Below are positions 1 to 8,626 of a DNA stretch of 36,987 nt, piece after piece. The translations under genes and the position numbers were made by a program. Below the pieces are notes generated by a model, which did not search any database, was not told where the DNA came from, and saw only the letters and a list, made by a program, of their open reading frames with translations. The DNA is from Planctomycetota bacterium (GTDB lineage Bacteria > Planctomycetota > Phycisphaerae > Phycisphaerales > UBA1924): assembly GCA_003697045.1 (NCBI GenBank), contig RFGK01000187.1:1-36987 (forward strand), written 5' to 3'. Every line of letters begins with the position of its first letter. Within the stretch, counting starts at the first letter, position 1.

Positions 1-115
1 GGCCGAGGATCGGTCGCAATCGTCGCAAGCCCCAGCCATCCCGGCATATTCATCGCCGACTCTGCCCCCAAGTTGTCTCCGATTGCCTGCACTCCGAACC
101 GCGTGCACCCCGCGG

Positions 116-1786
116 TCAAACGACCAGCAGCGAGCGTCCTGTCATCGCATCCGGTTTTTCCAGTCCAAGCATGTCAAGGGCAGTGGGGAATATGTCGGCC
201 AGTCGTCCCCGCCTTGAGCGAACACCAGCGTCAAACCAGCCCGCCGGGTCGGAGTCGCCGCGAAGTCTTGCGCCTTTGAACGTGTTGCCGACGACGATAA
301 GCGGAACGTCGTAGGTGGTGTGTGCAGTGTGCGGAGAGTCGGCTTGAGGATCCCACATCTGCTCGGCATTCCCGTGGTCGGCTGTGATGATCAGCGACCC
401 GCCCCGATCCAGCGTCTTGTCCACGATTTCACCGACGCACGCATCAACGAACGCGCACGCCTTGGTCGCCGCATCGAGGTTGCCCGTGTGCCCGACCATG
501 TCGCCGTTGGCAAAGTTGACGACGATCAGGTCTTCGCAGTCGTCGGCATTGAGTCTGGCGAGGACGGCATCGCACACGCCACGGGCTGACATTTCCGGCT
601 TCAGGTCGTAGGTGGCAACCTTCGGGCTCTGGATGATCTCCCGGTGCTCGCCTGCGAAAGGCTCGTCCCGATAGTCGTTGAAGAAGAACGTCACATGCGG
701 AAACTTCTCCGTCTCGGCACAACGAAACTGCGTTCGTCCCAGTCGGCTGAAGAACTCTCCGGCGATATCGATCATCTTCGGCGGCTTGGCGAACGCAACC
801 TTGGCCAGCTCGGCCAGCCGTTCTGAATACGGCGTCATGAGAACGAAGTCGAGCTCGAGCTTCGGCCCGCGGTCAAACCCACGCTCGCCGCTGTCCGGGC
901 TGGGCTTGATTTCGTCACTCCCGTAGAAGTGGGGCAGGAGAAAAGCGCTGCACAGCTCGCGAGGGCGATCGCCGCGGTAGTTGTAGAAAATGACGGTGTC
1001 ACCGGTTGTGATACGGCTTTGCTCGGCGTTTCCGACCGTTCGAGGTGATACGAACTCATCCCCGGCAAGTGTTTCACCCTCGGGCGTGTCGTAATACGCC
1101 TGGATTGCCTCAGGAGCACTTGCGAAGTTGGGCGCGACCTCGCCCCGTCCGGTCAGCAGGTTGTACGCGCGTTCGACGCGCTCCCAGCGGTTGTCGCGAT
1201 CCATCGCCCAATAGCGCCCGACGACGCTTGCCACGCGCCCGATGCCGATCTGTTCGCACGTGCGCTCGACCTGCTCGGCAAAGCCCTTGCCTGTAAACGG
1301 GCCGGTATCGCGGCCGTCGGTGAACAGGTGTATGAACACGCGCCTGACGCGGCGGAGTTTGCACAGCCTCAAAACCGCGTACAGGTGTTCAAGTTGTCCA
1401 TGAACACCCGCATCAGAGCAGATTCCCATGAGGTGCACAGCCCGGTTCTCAGCAGCAGCACGCGACACCGCTGCGTCGAGCACTGGGTTCGATTCAAGCC
1501 CGGCACGGCACGCCTTGGTGATGCGCACCGCGTCCTGGTCGACGATGCGGCCTGCGCCGATGTTCTGATGTCCGACTTCCGAGTTGCCCATGGTTCCTTC
1601 GGTCAGTCCGACATCTTCGCCGCTCGTCTTGATCAGCGTATTCGGCCACTCACGCATCAGCCGATCGGCGACCGGCGTTTGTGCGAGTTTGATCGCGTTG
1701 AACGCATCGTGTTCCGGGTGAGGGTTGGTTCCCCACCCGTCGCGAATGATCAGAACGAGCGGGCTGTTCGTGAGTTTGGCGGGCAC
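116..1786 (-). CDS. gpmI: 2,3-bisphosphoglycerate-independent phosphoglycerate mutase
   Basis: 556-aa ORF with family motifs: N-terminal 'LVLIIRDGWG', 'TSGEDVGLTEGTMGNSEVGHQNIGAGRIV', 'HLFTDGRDT', 'GRYWAMDRDNRWERVERAYN', 'VVNFANGDMVGHTGN', 'IITADHGNAEQM'. GTG start with a GAGGAG-like RBS just upstream. Confidence 0.97.
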   Translation of the reverse strand: MPAKLTNSPLVLIIRDGWGTNPHPEHDAFNAIKLAQTPVADRLMREWPNTLIKTSGEDVGLTEGTMGNSEVGHQNIGAGRIVDQDAVRITKACRAGLESNPVLDAAVSRAAAENRAVHLMGICSDAGVHGQLEHLYAVLRLCKLRRVRRVFIHLFTDGRDTGPFTGKGFAEQVERTCEQIGIGRVASVVGRYWAMDRDNRWERVERAYNLLTGRGEVAPNFASAPEAIQAYYDTPEGETLAGDEFVSPRTVGNAEQSRITTGDTVIFYNYRGDRPRELCSAFLLPHFYGSDEIKPSPDSGERGFDRGPKLELDFVLMTPYSERLAELAKVAFAKPPKMIDIAGEFFSRLGRTQFRCAETEKFPHVTFFFNDYRDEPFAGEHREIIQSPKVATYDLKPEMSARGVCDAVLARLNADDCEDLIVVNFANGDMVGHTGNLDAATKACAFVDACVGEIVDKTLDRGGSLIITADHGNAEQMWDPQADSPHTAHTTYDVPLIVVGNTFKGARLRGDSDPAGWFDAGVRSRRGRLADIFPTALDMLGLEKPDAMTGRSLLVV

Positions 1787-1804
1787 ACAGACTCCTCGGT
1801 CGTT

Positions 1805-2293
1805 TCAAAGTCCGGCGTAGGACAGCACGCTCTGCCAGTCCATCGCTTCAGCAGGCTCGCGTGATTCTGACCAGCGCACCTTTGGTCCCGAATCGCCCTT
1901 TTCCACGATGACTGTGCCTCGCTTCGTTGTGTTCATCTCTTCCCAGTAGAGGCCGTAAGCCTTGCACACCTCGCGGTGCTGATCGGACAGGAGCGTGTGC
2001 TTGAAGCCCATCTGGTCGGCAAATGCCTTGAGCGCTGCAAAGCTGTCGCAGGAGATTCCCACGACACCGAGCCCCTGGTCTGAGCACCGGTCAAGTTCGG
2101 CGCTGAGGCACTCCATCTCCTTGGTGCAAACGCCGGTAAAGGCGAATGGAAAGAAGCACAGCACGATGCCTCGATCTCCGATGTTGTCCGACAGTCGCCA
2201 TTCGGCGCGGTTTTGATCAGTCAGCGTAAAGTCGGGTGCAGGTTCGCCCGGCTGGATGATCGAGTCGCGCGGCGTCAAGTGTGAGTTCCTCAT
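1805..2293 (-). CDS. Peroxiredoxin (AhpC/TSA, Bcp-like)
   Basis: 162-aa ORF with 'GEPAPDFTLTDQNRAEWRLSD', peroxidatic Cys context 'FPFAFTGVCTKEM', and 'GISCDSFAALKAFADQMGF'. Confidence 0.93.
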   Translation of the reverse strand: MRNSHLTPRDSIIQPGEPAPDFTLTDQNRAEWRLSDNIGDRGIVLCFFPFAFTGVCTKEMECLSAELDRCSDQGLGVVGISCDSFAALKAFADQMGFKHTLLSDQHREVCKAYGLYWEEMNTTKRGTVIVEKGDSGPKVRWSESREPAEAMDWQSVLSYAGL

Positions 2294-2389
2294 CGGGATG
2301 TGCCTTTCAGCTCTGGGTTTGCATGCGGTAAGAAACGGCGTATTCTACACCGGCAGCGGATCAACGCCGATACCATTGAGTCGAACTGT

Positions 2390-3265
2390 ATGGACGCCAA
2401 GCAGACTCTGATCGAGAGATACACCGAGGTCAAGCGACGGGTGGCCGAAGCGGCCGTTCGCTCGCGCCGACGCCCTGAGGACATTATCCTCGTCGCGGTC
2501 ACCAAAAACGCAGAGCCTGAGCAGATTCGCACATTGCTCGAACTCGGGCACCGTGATTTCGGCGAAAACCGGGTGCAACGCCTCACTCAGCGGGCTTCGC
2601 TTGTTCGAGAGTGGTTTGAGCGCGTGCGCGTGCTCGAGCGCACGGGTGACAAGCCGGAAGGTGCGAAGGCAGGTCGCATTCTCGCCTCGGGCACCCCGAC
2701 AGGCCCGGGCACGCTGGCCGGACCGGCTCGCTGGCATCTGATCGGCCATCTCCAGCGCAACAAGGTGCGCAAAGCCGTCGAGCACGCCCGGCTCATCCAC
2801 TCGATCGACAGCCTGCGACTCGTCGAAGACCTCCAGGCTCAGGCCGACCGTCGAGATTCACCCATTGACGTACTCATTCAGGTCAACTGTTCAGGGGAGA
2901 GCAGCAAGTTCGGCTGCCCCGTTCCGGCAGCCCTGCCGCTCGCAGAACAGATCGACACCATGCTCAATGTCCGTGTGCGCGGCCTGATGACCATGGCGCC
3001 CTACTGCGAAGACCCCGAACAGGCTCGCCCCGTGTTTGCACGTTGCTTTGATCTGTTCGAGGAGATCCGCACCAGCGGCGTCGTGCAGGGGCGATTCAAC
3101 CTGCTCAGCATGGGGATGACCAACGACTTTGAGGTCGCCATTGAAGAGGGCGCCAATGTTGTGCGCATCGGCACGGCGATCTTCGGACAACCCCAGGATG
3201 AAAGCCCCGACGCGAGCTCCAGTCAGGATTCCAGTGGCTCACAGACGGAACAGGTTTCAGCCTGA
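2390..3265 (+). CDS. YggS/PROSC-family pyridoxal phosphate-binding protein
   Basis: ATG at 2390 inside the longer ORF 2300..3265. Motifs 'ILVAVTKNAEPEQIRTLLELGHRDFGENRVQ', 'WHLIGHLQRNKVRKAVEHARLIHSIDSLRL', 'IDVLIQVNCSGESSKFGC', 'LLSMGMTNDFEVAIEEGANVVRIGTAIFG'. Confidence 0.95.
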   Translation: MDAKQTLIERYTEVKRRVAEAAVRSRRRPEDIILVAVTKNAEPEQIRTLLELGHRDFGENRVQRLTQRASLVREWFERVRVLERTGDKPEGAKAGRILASGTPTGPGTLAGPARWHLIGHLQRNKVRKAVEHARLIHSIDSLRLVEDLQAQADRRDSPIDVLIQVNCSGESSKFGCPVPAALPLAEQIDTMLNVRVRGLMTMAPYCEDPEQARPVFARCFDLFEEIRTSGVVQGRFNLLSMGMTNDFEVAIEEGANVVRIGTAIFGQPQDESPDASSSQDSSGSQTEQVSA

Positions 3266-3270
3266 ATGGG

Positions 3271-4038
3271 TCATGCAGAGGCCAGGTTGCCTCCACGCGC
3301 ACGCGTCCAGTCCATGTACCGCTGCAGATTGCGACCCGGGCAGGCCGTCGGTGCAAGCTCCTGATGAGTCAGCACGCGGCTGAGCGGGATGCCGTACTGG
3401 CGCATCTGAGCAGCGACGAATCGATCGAGGGCATGCATCGCTTGGGGCGTCGGCTGCTGCCTTTCAAAGTTCCCCAAAACCAGAATCCCCAAGTTGTGGG
3501 GGTTGTGCTCCTTGACGTGGGCGCCCTGGAGGCTGATGGGCCGACCTTCCCAGATTCGGCCTTCCGGATCAATGATGTAGTGATACCCGATGTCGGCCCA
3601 GCCGTTGTTTCGGTGTCCCCGCCGGATGATCTCGATCTGCCGTGCACACTGGTCCATGCCCCGCAGGTTCTGTGGCGGCATGCCGTCATGGTGGATGGTG
3701 ATCTTGTCAATCCCCCGCATCGGGTCAGCCAACGAGACATCGGGGCCGAATCGCGCCCATCGGCTCCGTGCGATGACGCCCGAAGGAAGTCCGGTCGGAG
3801 CGTTCGTGGCTGCCGGCTTGGTGATTGGCACACGCGGGCCACTGAACCTCGGTACGCTGGGATTGTCCGGGATCGGCGTCCCGACCAGCCCCTGGGTTCG
3901 CTTCTGATTGCTTCCGCACGCGCCCAGCACGCCCGACAGCGCAGCCGTCGAGCCGAGCGCGAGCACACGATTCAGCCATTCGCGTCGATTGAGTTCTGTC
4001 ACGGTGCAGATGGTATCGGCAATTCTCCCGCGATTCAT
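3271..4038 (-). CDS. N-acetylmuramoyl-L-alanine amidase / peptidoglycan-recognition (Amidase_2) protein with Tat-like and lipobox signal
   Basis: 'ITIHHDGMPPQNLRG...GWADIGYHYIIDPEGRIWEGRPISLQGAHVKEHNPHNLGILVLGNFE...LTHQELAPTACPGRNLQRYM' is Amidase_2-like. N-terminus 'NRREWLNRVLALGSTAALSGVLGAC' has twin Arg and a lipobox. Start taken at ATG 4038; GTG 4002 is an alternative. Confidence 0.9.
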   Translation of the reverse strand: MNRGRIADTICTVTELNRREWLNRVLALGSTAALSGVLGACGSNQKRTQGLVGTPIPDNPSVPRFSGPRVPITKPAATNAPTGLPSGVIARSRWARFGPDVSLADPMRGIDKITIHHDGMPPQNLRGMDQCARQIEIIRRGHRNNGWADIGYHYIIDPEGRIWEGRPISLQGAHVKEHNPHNLGILVLGNFERQQPTPQAMHALDRFVAAQMRQYGIPLSRVLTHQELAPTACPGRNLQRYMDWTRARGGNLASA

Positions 4039-4182
4039 GCACCCTCCGCTTGCACACGGGCGTTGCTCGTCGTATCTTCCGTGGATTCTTGGACCTATGG
4101 CCCAACTGGATGTTGGATCCGCGCGTGTGGGGCATCGGTGGACGGGCCGCCTCAGACCCACTGTGACCGCCGAAGGGGGATC

Positions 4183-5076
4183 GTGTTGAACAGAATCGCA
4201 ATGGCAGCCGCGGTCGTGCTTGTAGCAGGGATCGCATGCGGTCAGAACGCCGACGATGTGGCGGCCAGGGCGCAGCAGGCCCGGGAGCAGGTCGCCGCGC
4301 TTGAAGCTGAGCTCGAAGCGGCAAAGGCCCGCCTTGCCGCGGCCGAGTCTGAGCTGGCGGCCGTGTCCGGAGTTTCCACGCCCGACCCCGCCGCCGAGCA
4401 GGTCTATACGCCGAGTTGGCTGGAAGGCTGGGAAGGCTCGGTCGAAGCAGGCATCAACGGCTCAGACGGCAATTCCGAGCAGTTCAGCGCCCGGGCGGCC
4501 GTGGGCGCCAAACGCAAGACAGAGCGTACGGAGACTTCGGTCGGCGCCGCCTACCAGTACGCGACCAATGACGGCAATGAAACTTCCAATCGCTTCGAAG
4601 CATTCGTTCGCAATGACTGGTTGCTCAAGGACTCACGCTGGCGATTCTTCGCCACCGGAAAGTATGAAACTGACCAGTTCCAGGACTGGGACCATCGCCT
4701 CTCCGGCTTTGCTGGCGCGGGGTACGAGTTCATCGACCACGAGCGGACGACGCTGCTCGGTCGTGCGGGGTTGGGCGGTGCGTACAGGATCGGAGGTTCC
4801 GACGAATCGTTCGACCCCGAAGCCTTGCTCGGGCTTGATCTGACGCACCAGCTCACCGAGCGACAGCGGATCGTCGCCGGCACTGAGTTCTTCCCAAATC
4901 TGGAACAGACCGGTGAGTTTCGCTGGCACAATCGAGCAGCGTGGGAAATCGATGTCGATCCCGAGGTCAACATGTTCCTGCGCATCGGAGCCGAGCACCG
5001 CCACGACAGCGATCCCGGCCCGGGATTCAAACCCAACGACCTCGATTACTTCCTCACGCTCGGGTGGACATTTTGA
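4183..5076 (+). CDS. DUF481-like outer-membrane beta-barrel protein with N-terminal coiled coil
   Basis: Signal peptide 'LNRIAMAAAVVLVAGIACGQN' (GTG 4183 or ATG 4201), heptad-rich 'VAARAQQAREQVAALEAELEAAKARLAAAESELAAV', then a DUF481/YdiY-like barrel 'WEGSVEAGINGSDGNSEQFSARAAVGAKRKTERTETSVGAAYQY...' ending in aromatic 'LGWTF'. The longer ORF from 3364 is antisense read-through of the amidase gene. Confidence 0.8.
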   Translation: MLNRIAMAAAVVLVAGIACGQNADDVAARAQQAREQVAALEAELEAAKARLAAAESELAAVSGVSTPDPAAEQVYTPSWLEGWEGSVEAGINGSDGNSEQFSARAAVGAKRKTERTETSVGAAYQYATNDGNETSNRFEAFVRNDWLLKDSRWRFFATGKYETDQFQDWDHRLSGFAGAGYEFIDHERTTLLGRAGLGGAYRIGGSDESFDPEALLGLDLTHQLTERQRIVAGTEFFPNLEQTGEFRWHNRAAWEIDVDPEVNMFLRIGAEHRHDSDPGPGFKPNDLDYFLTLGWTF

Positions 5077-5101
5077 AGAACCTTCTTGAGGAGAAGCTCC
5101 C

Positions 5102-6019
5102 ATGAGTGCAACAGTTCCTCCAAACGCCAGTCCAGCTGCCGAGGTCGGGAATCAGGAACTGCCCGCGCGAACGCAAGAAGTCTGGCAGGCACTCACCGAT
5201 GGCGACATCAGCCGCGCCGACTTGCTCCAGCTGTGGGCCGACATCGGGATTCCGATCCTCAAAGCGATCATTCTCATCGTCGTGGTGGTGATCGTCTCAC
5301 GCTGGTTCGCGCGTTTGACGACCAGAATCGCCCAAAGGGCCCGCATCGAAGTCACACTCGCCAAGTTCTTTGGCAATCTCGTGCGATATGCCGTGCTGGT
5401 GCTTGGGGCACTTGCAATCCTCGATACGTTCGGGATCAAGACGACGAGCTTTGCAGCGGTGATCGCGGCAGTGGGCTTTGCCCTCGGTATGGCCGTCTCC
5501 GGTACGCTCGGGAATGTCGCTGCCGGCGTGTTGCTGCTTGTGTTTCGCCCGTTCAAGGTCGGCGATGTGGTCTCCGCCGGGGGCGTGACCGGAAAGGTCG
5601 AAGAGATTGGGCTTTTTGCCACCGTCTTTGATACTCCAGACAACCGGAGGATCATCGTTCCCAACAACTCGATCTTCGGCGGGACGATCGAAAATGTCAC
5701 TTTCCATCCCAAGCGGCGCGTCGACGTCAGTGTCGGTACGGACTACTCTGCCGATCTGGATCAGACACGGGCCGTGCTGGCCAGGGCCGCTGCTCAAGTC
5801 GAAGGACGACTGCCGGACGAGGATCCGGTCGTCTATCTTGTCGAACTGGGAAACTCGTCGATTGCGTGGTCGGTTCGGGTCTGGGCGCCCACTTCTGATT
5901 ATGCGGCCGTGCGCGAACGGCTGACACGCGATATCAAGGTCGCGCTCGACGAGGCCGGGATCGGCATCCCGTTCCCACAAATGGATGTTCATGTCATCAA
6001 ATCAGATCCCTCGGCGTAG
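5102..6019 (+). CDS. MscS-family small-conductance mechanosensitive ion channel
   Basis: 'FGIKTTSFAAVIAAVGFALGMAVSGTLGNVAAGVLLLVFRPFKVGDVVSAGGVTGKVEEIGLFATVFDTPDNRRIIVPNNSIFGGTIENVT' is the MscS pore helix and beta domain. RBS AGGAGAAG precedes ATG 5102. Confidence 0.96.
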   Translation: MSATVPPNASPAAEVGNQELPARTQEVWQALTDGDISRADLLQLWADIGIPILKAIILIVVVVIVSRWFARLTTRIAQRARIEVTLAKFFGNLVRYAVLVLGALAILDTFGIKTTSFAAVIAAVGFALGMAVSGTLGNVAAGVLLLVFRPFKVGDVVSAGGVTGKVEEIGLFATVFDTPDNRRIIVPNNSIFGGTIENVTFHPKRRVDVSVGTDYSADLDQTRAVLARAAAQVEGRLPDEDPVVYLVELGNSSIAWSVRVWAPTSDYAAVRERLTRDIKVALDEAGIGIPFPQMDVHVIKSDPSA

Positions 6020-6022
6020 ACT

Positions 6023-6052
6023 GCAGCCGTCTGGATCGTCTCAGACGTCTGC
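6023..6052. repeat. Imperfect inverted repeat after the mscS stop codon
   Basis: GCAGCCGTCTG-GATCGTCT-CAGACGTCTGC: 11-nt arms with one mismatch and an 8-nt loop; no T-tract follows. Confidence 0.5.
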
Positions 6053-6096
6053 ACAGGCATGTTCTTGCGACGGTCGGGATTGACCAGCCCGCGGAA

Positions 6097-8625
6097 ATGA
6101 TCACAATGGATACCGCCAATGAGCGAGGGGTAGCCGTGCGCGCAGCCGTTGCTTTGATCTTCGTGATTCTCTTTTCTTTCGCAGGCGTTTCTCCTGCGCG
6201 GGCGGCCGTCTCCGCCGAGACTCCCGATGCCGTCATAGCGTTGTCGCCCAAGGTCTTTCAGTCCAGTCGATTGCTCGGCGACTTTTCCGTTCTCATCTGG
6301 ATTCGGCCCGATGAGCAGACCAGCGACGCCCGGAACATCTTTGAGATTCCAGGCGTGCTCACCCTCGGCACCAGTGATACGGGAAGTGTCTCGGCTGCAC
6401 TTGTTGTTCAAGATTCCGCTGGAAGCCCTTCCACTCTGACCGTTGATACCGGCCGCCCGTTGCTCGGCGGGCAATGGCAGGTCGTCTGTGTGAGTTTTCG
6501 CAAGGCACTTGGGTATCTGGACGTATTCCACTCCGACTCCACCGGCGCCTGGTCAGACACCGAGTCTGCGGGATTCGAGTCCCGGGCCATTGAGGTGGAC
6601 GGCCCCGGGGTACGTCTTGGACAGGCATCCGACGGTACGCCCGCCGTTGTCGGCGCCTACGGGCTGCTGGCGATTCGCACGCACTCGGTCAAACTCAGCG
6701 ACGTGGCAACTCTGCGCCAGACCCGGCGCTACTTCTCTCTTTATGACTACGCCCAAATCGGAAGCTCCATGAACGGCCCGTCCGGTGCCATGTGGATGCT
6801 CAATCACGCCATGACCACGTTGCCCGTTGATTACGACGCGGGGGGATCACGCCCGCAGCGTGCGGCGGTTGTCGGACAGCCCGTCGGATTGCACAACGTT
6901 CACGTGTGGGATTCGTCGATCGAAGTCGATGATCCCTTCGAGCGGTTCAACATGGTTCGTCAGGCCGATGAAGTGCGCGGGTTTCGTTATGTGAGCACGC
7001 GGGAGCCCCCTCTAGACGGGTGGTTTCTTGTTGATCCCGGGTTTGCAGCGATCGTCTACGACAGCGTGCCCGGAGAATCGGCCCTGGCCCACCAGCTCGC
7101 GACCGAGCCTCGAAGGCCGATCCGTATCTTCGTCAGCTCAAACAGCCGGGCGGTGTTTCGAGACGACGGCACCGGCGTGTCGCCGGGAAACTACGCGCAG
7201 GGTTTTTTTGACTACAAGCGTGCGCACGTTTCCGGCGTTTTGTTCCGCCCGGTTGTGCGTGGCTCGACCAATCCGTGGTTCGGTTTCAACGCGGTTGATC
7301 CTCCGGCTGCAGAGCTGACCTCTCTCATCGACAGCACGGGAGGGGCATACGCCACGTTTGCGCGCTTTTGGACCGGCTCGGCCCGCGCACCGGCCGAGGG
7401 ACCTGGTGCGGGGCTGTTCATTCAGCGCTGGGGGCGCTATGAACTGCGATGTCGACCGGAACCGGGCAGCCTGCTCGTTGCCGATGCGCCGCTTGTGGTC
7501 CAGGCGCACGTTATGGCCTTTCCCGGCGCTTCTCCCTTGCAATGGCGACCACGACGCGGACTGAGCCAGAGCGAAGTCGGCGTCGACCATGATCGATCAA
7601 ACTTCATTGATCTTGATACCACACGCGTGACGCACGTCTTCAGCGGCGACGATCTGGTCTACAACTCCAGCGCCATCAGCATCAAGGGCCAGTTCGAAGG
7701 ACTGATCTTCCCCGGCGATGCCATGTATATCGCTTCGGGGCCGGGCCGCGGGCAGATCAATGTGATTCGATCAGTCACGCACACGCAGACGCGAGCCGTC
7801 ATCGAGTTCGATTCGCCCATGATTCGCTGGCCCGAGCCGGATGTCACGCTTCGCTTCGGTCCGTGGCGCTTTGAGACTCTTGAGTACACCTTTCCCCCTG
7901 TTGCAGACGGCGACGCGCACGAATGGCGCGGGCTCGAGCTGCGCCCCGTCGACTCCGGCGAGGGTGTGCCCGTCTTTGCGTACAGTGCCTTTCGTCCGGA
8001 TGTCAATGGATACCAGTTCGGTGTGGCCGGCTGGGGCGGAAACGGGTACTACCCGCAGATCATCTTCAGCGAGCCGGCTGCGATTTCCGAGTGGATGCGC
8101 ATCGCCGCTCCGGACCTCTGGATTCAGGTGCCCGCTCAGCAGAACTCACTGCCCGAGCATATGAGCGACTACACCGCGCTGATACGTCAGGCTGCGCCCG
8201 AGTGTGAGATCGTCTGGGCTGCCGAAGCGGCGCACCCCTCCGGCGTCCAGCTCGGATGGGTGGACTACATCGTTGATCATGCCGAAAGTGAAGGAGTCAT
8301 CGGCATCGTCGCCCTGAATCGGCCTCAGATCGGAACCGAGCTTGAGCAACTCGCAGACGGCCATCGCTCCAACCTTCCGCACATCAGTGCCCGCGGCAAC
8401 GTGAAGCTCGCAGAGCTCTGGTGCCAGCTCCTGCTGGATGCAGCCATCGACCCGTGTCCGGCCGACTTCGCTCCTCCCTGGCACTTCTACGACTTCTTCG
8501 ATGTGCAGGTCTATCTGGCCGAGTTCGTCAGCCAAACATCGCTGGCCGATCTGACCGGCGATGGCATCATCGACTTCTTTGATCTGGTGGCGTATCTCGA
8601 CGCATTCGCAGCCGGGTGTGGCTGA
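6097..8625 (+). CDS. Large secreted protein with N-terminal LamG/concanavalin-like region and C-terminal dockerin/EF-hand-like 'DFFD' tail
   Basis: Signal peptide 'VRAAVALIFVILFSFAGVSPARAA' (GTG 6136 with GAGGGG upstream is a likely start), LamG-like 'FSVLIWIRPDEQ...', C-terminal 'CPADFAPPWHFYDFFDVQVYLAEFVSQTSLADLTGDGIIDFFDLVAYLDAFAAGCG'. Function unknown. Confidence 0.75.
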   Translation: MITMDTANERGVAVRAAVALIFVILFSFAGVSPARAAVSAETPDAVIALSPKVFQSSRLLGDFSVLIWIRPDEQTSDARNIFEIPGVLTLGTSDTGSVSAALVVQDSAGSPSTLTVDTGRPLLGGQWQVVCVSFRKALGYLDVFHSDSTGAWSDTESAGFESRAIEVDGPGVRLGQASDGTPAVVGAYGLLAIRTHSVKLSDVATLRQTRRYFSLYDYAQIGSSMNGPSGAMWMLNHAMTTLPVDYDAGGSRPQRAAVVGQPVGLHNVHVWDSSIEVDDPFERFNMVRQADEVRGFRYVSTREPPLDGWFLVDPGFAAIVYDSVPGESALAHQLATEPRRPIRIFVSSNSRAVFRDDGTGVSPGNYAQGFFDYKRAHVSGVLFRPVVRGSTNPWFGFNAVDPPAAELTSLIDSTGGAYATFARFWTGSARAPAEGPGAGLFIQRWGRYELRCRPEPGSLLVADAPLVVQAHVMAFPGASPLQWRPRRGLSQSEVGVDHDRSNFIDLDTTRVTHVFSGDDLVYNSSAISIKGQFEGLIFPGDAMYIASGPGRGQINVIRSVTHTQTRAVIEFDSPMIRWPEPDVTLRFGPWRFETLEYTFPPVADGDAHEWRGLELRPVDSGEGVPVFAYSAFRPDVNGYQFGVAGWGGNGYYPQIIFSEPAAISEWMRIAAPDLWIQVPAQQNSLPEHMSDYTALIRQAAPECEIVWAAEAAHPSGVQLGWVDYIVDHAESEGVIGIVALNRPQIGTELEQLADGHRSNLPHISARGNVKLAELWCQLLLDAAIDPCPADFAPPWHFYDFFDVQVYLAEFVSQTSLADLTGDGIIDFFDLVAYLDAFAAGCG

Positions 8626-8626
8626 T

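Noticed and set aside
1-53. Possible start of a minus-strand gene ('MNMPGWLGLATIATDPR')
   Set aside because: Only 53 nt, weak RBS and no recognisable family; cannot be supported from this window.
3364-4182. N-terminal extension of the DUF481-like ORF
   Set aside because: This part is antisense to the amidase gene; the signal peptide starting near 4183-4201 marks the plausible start.
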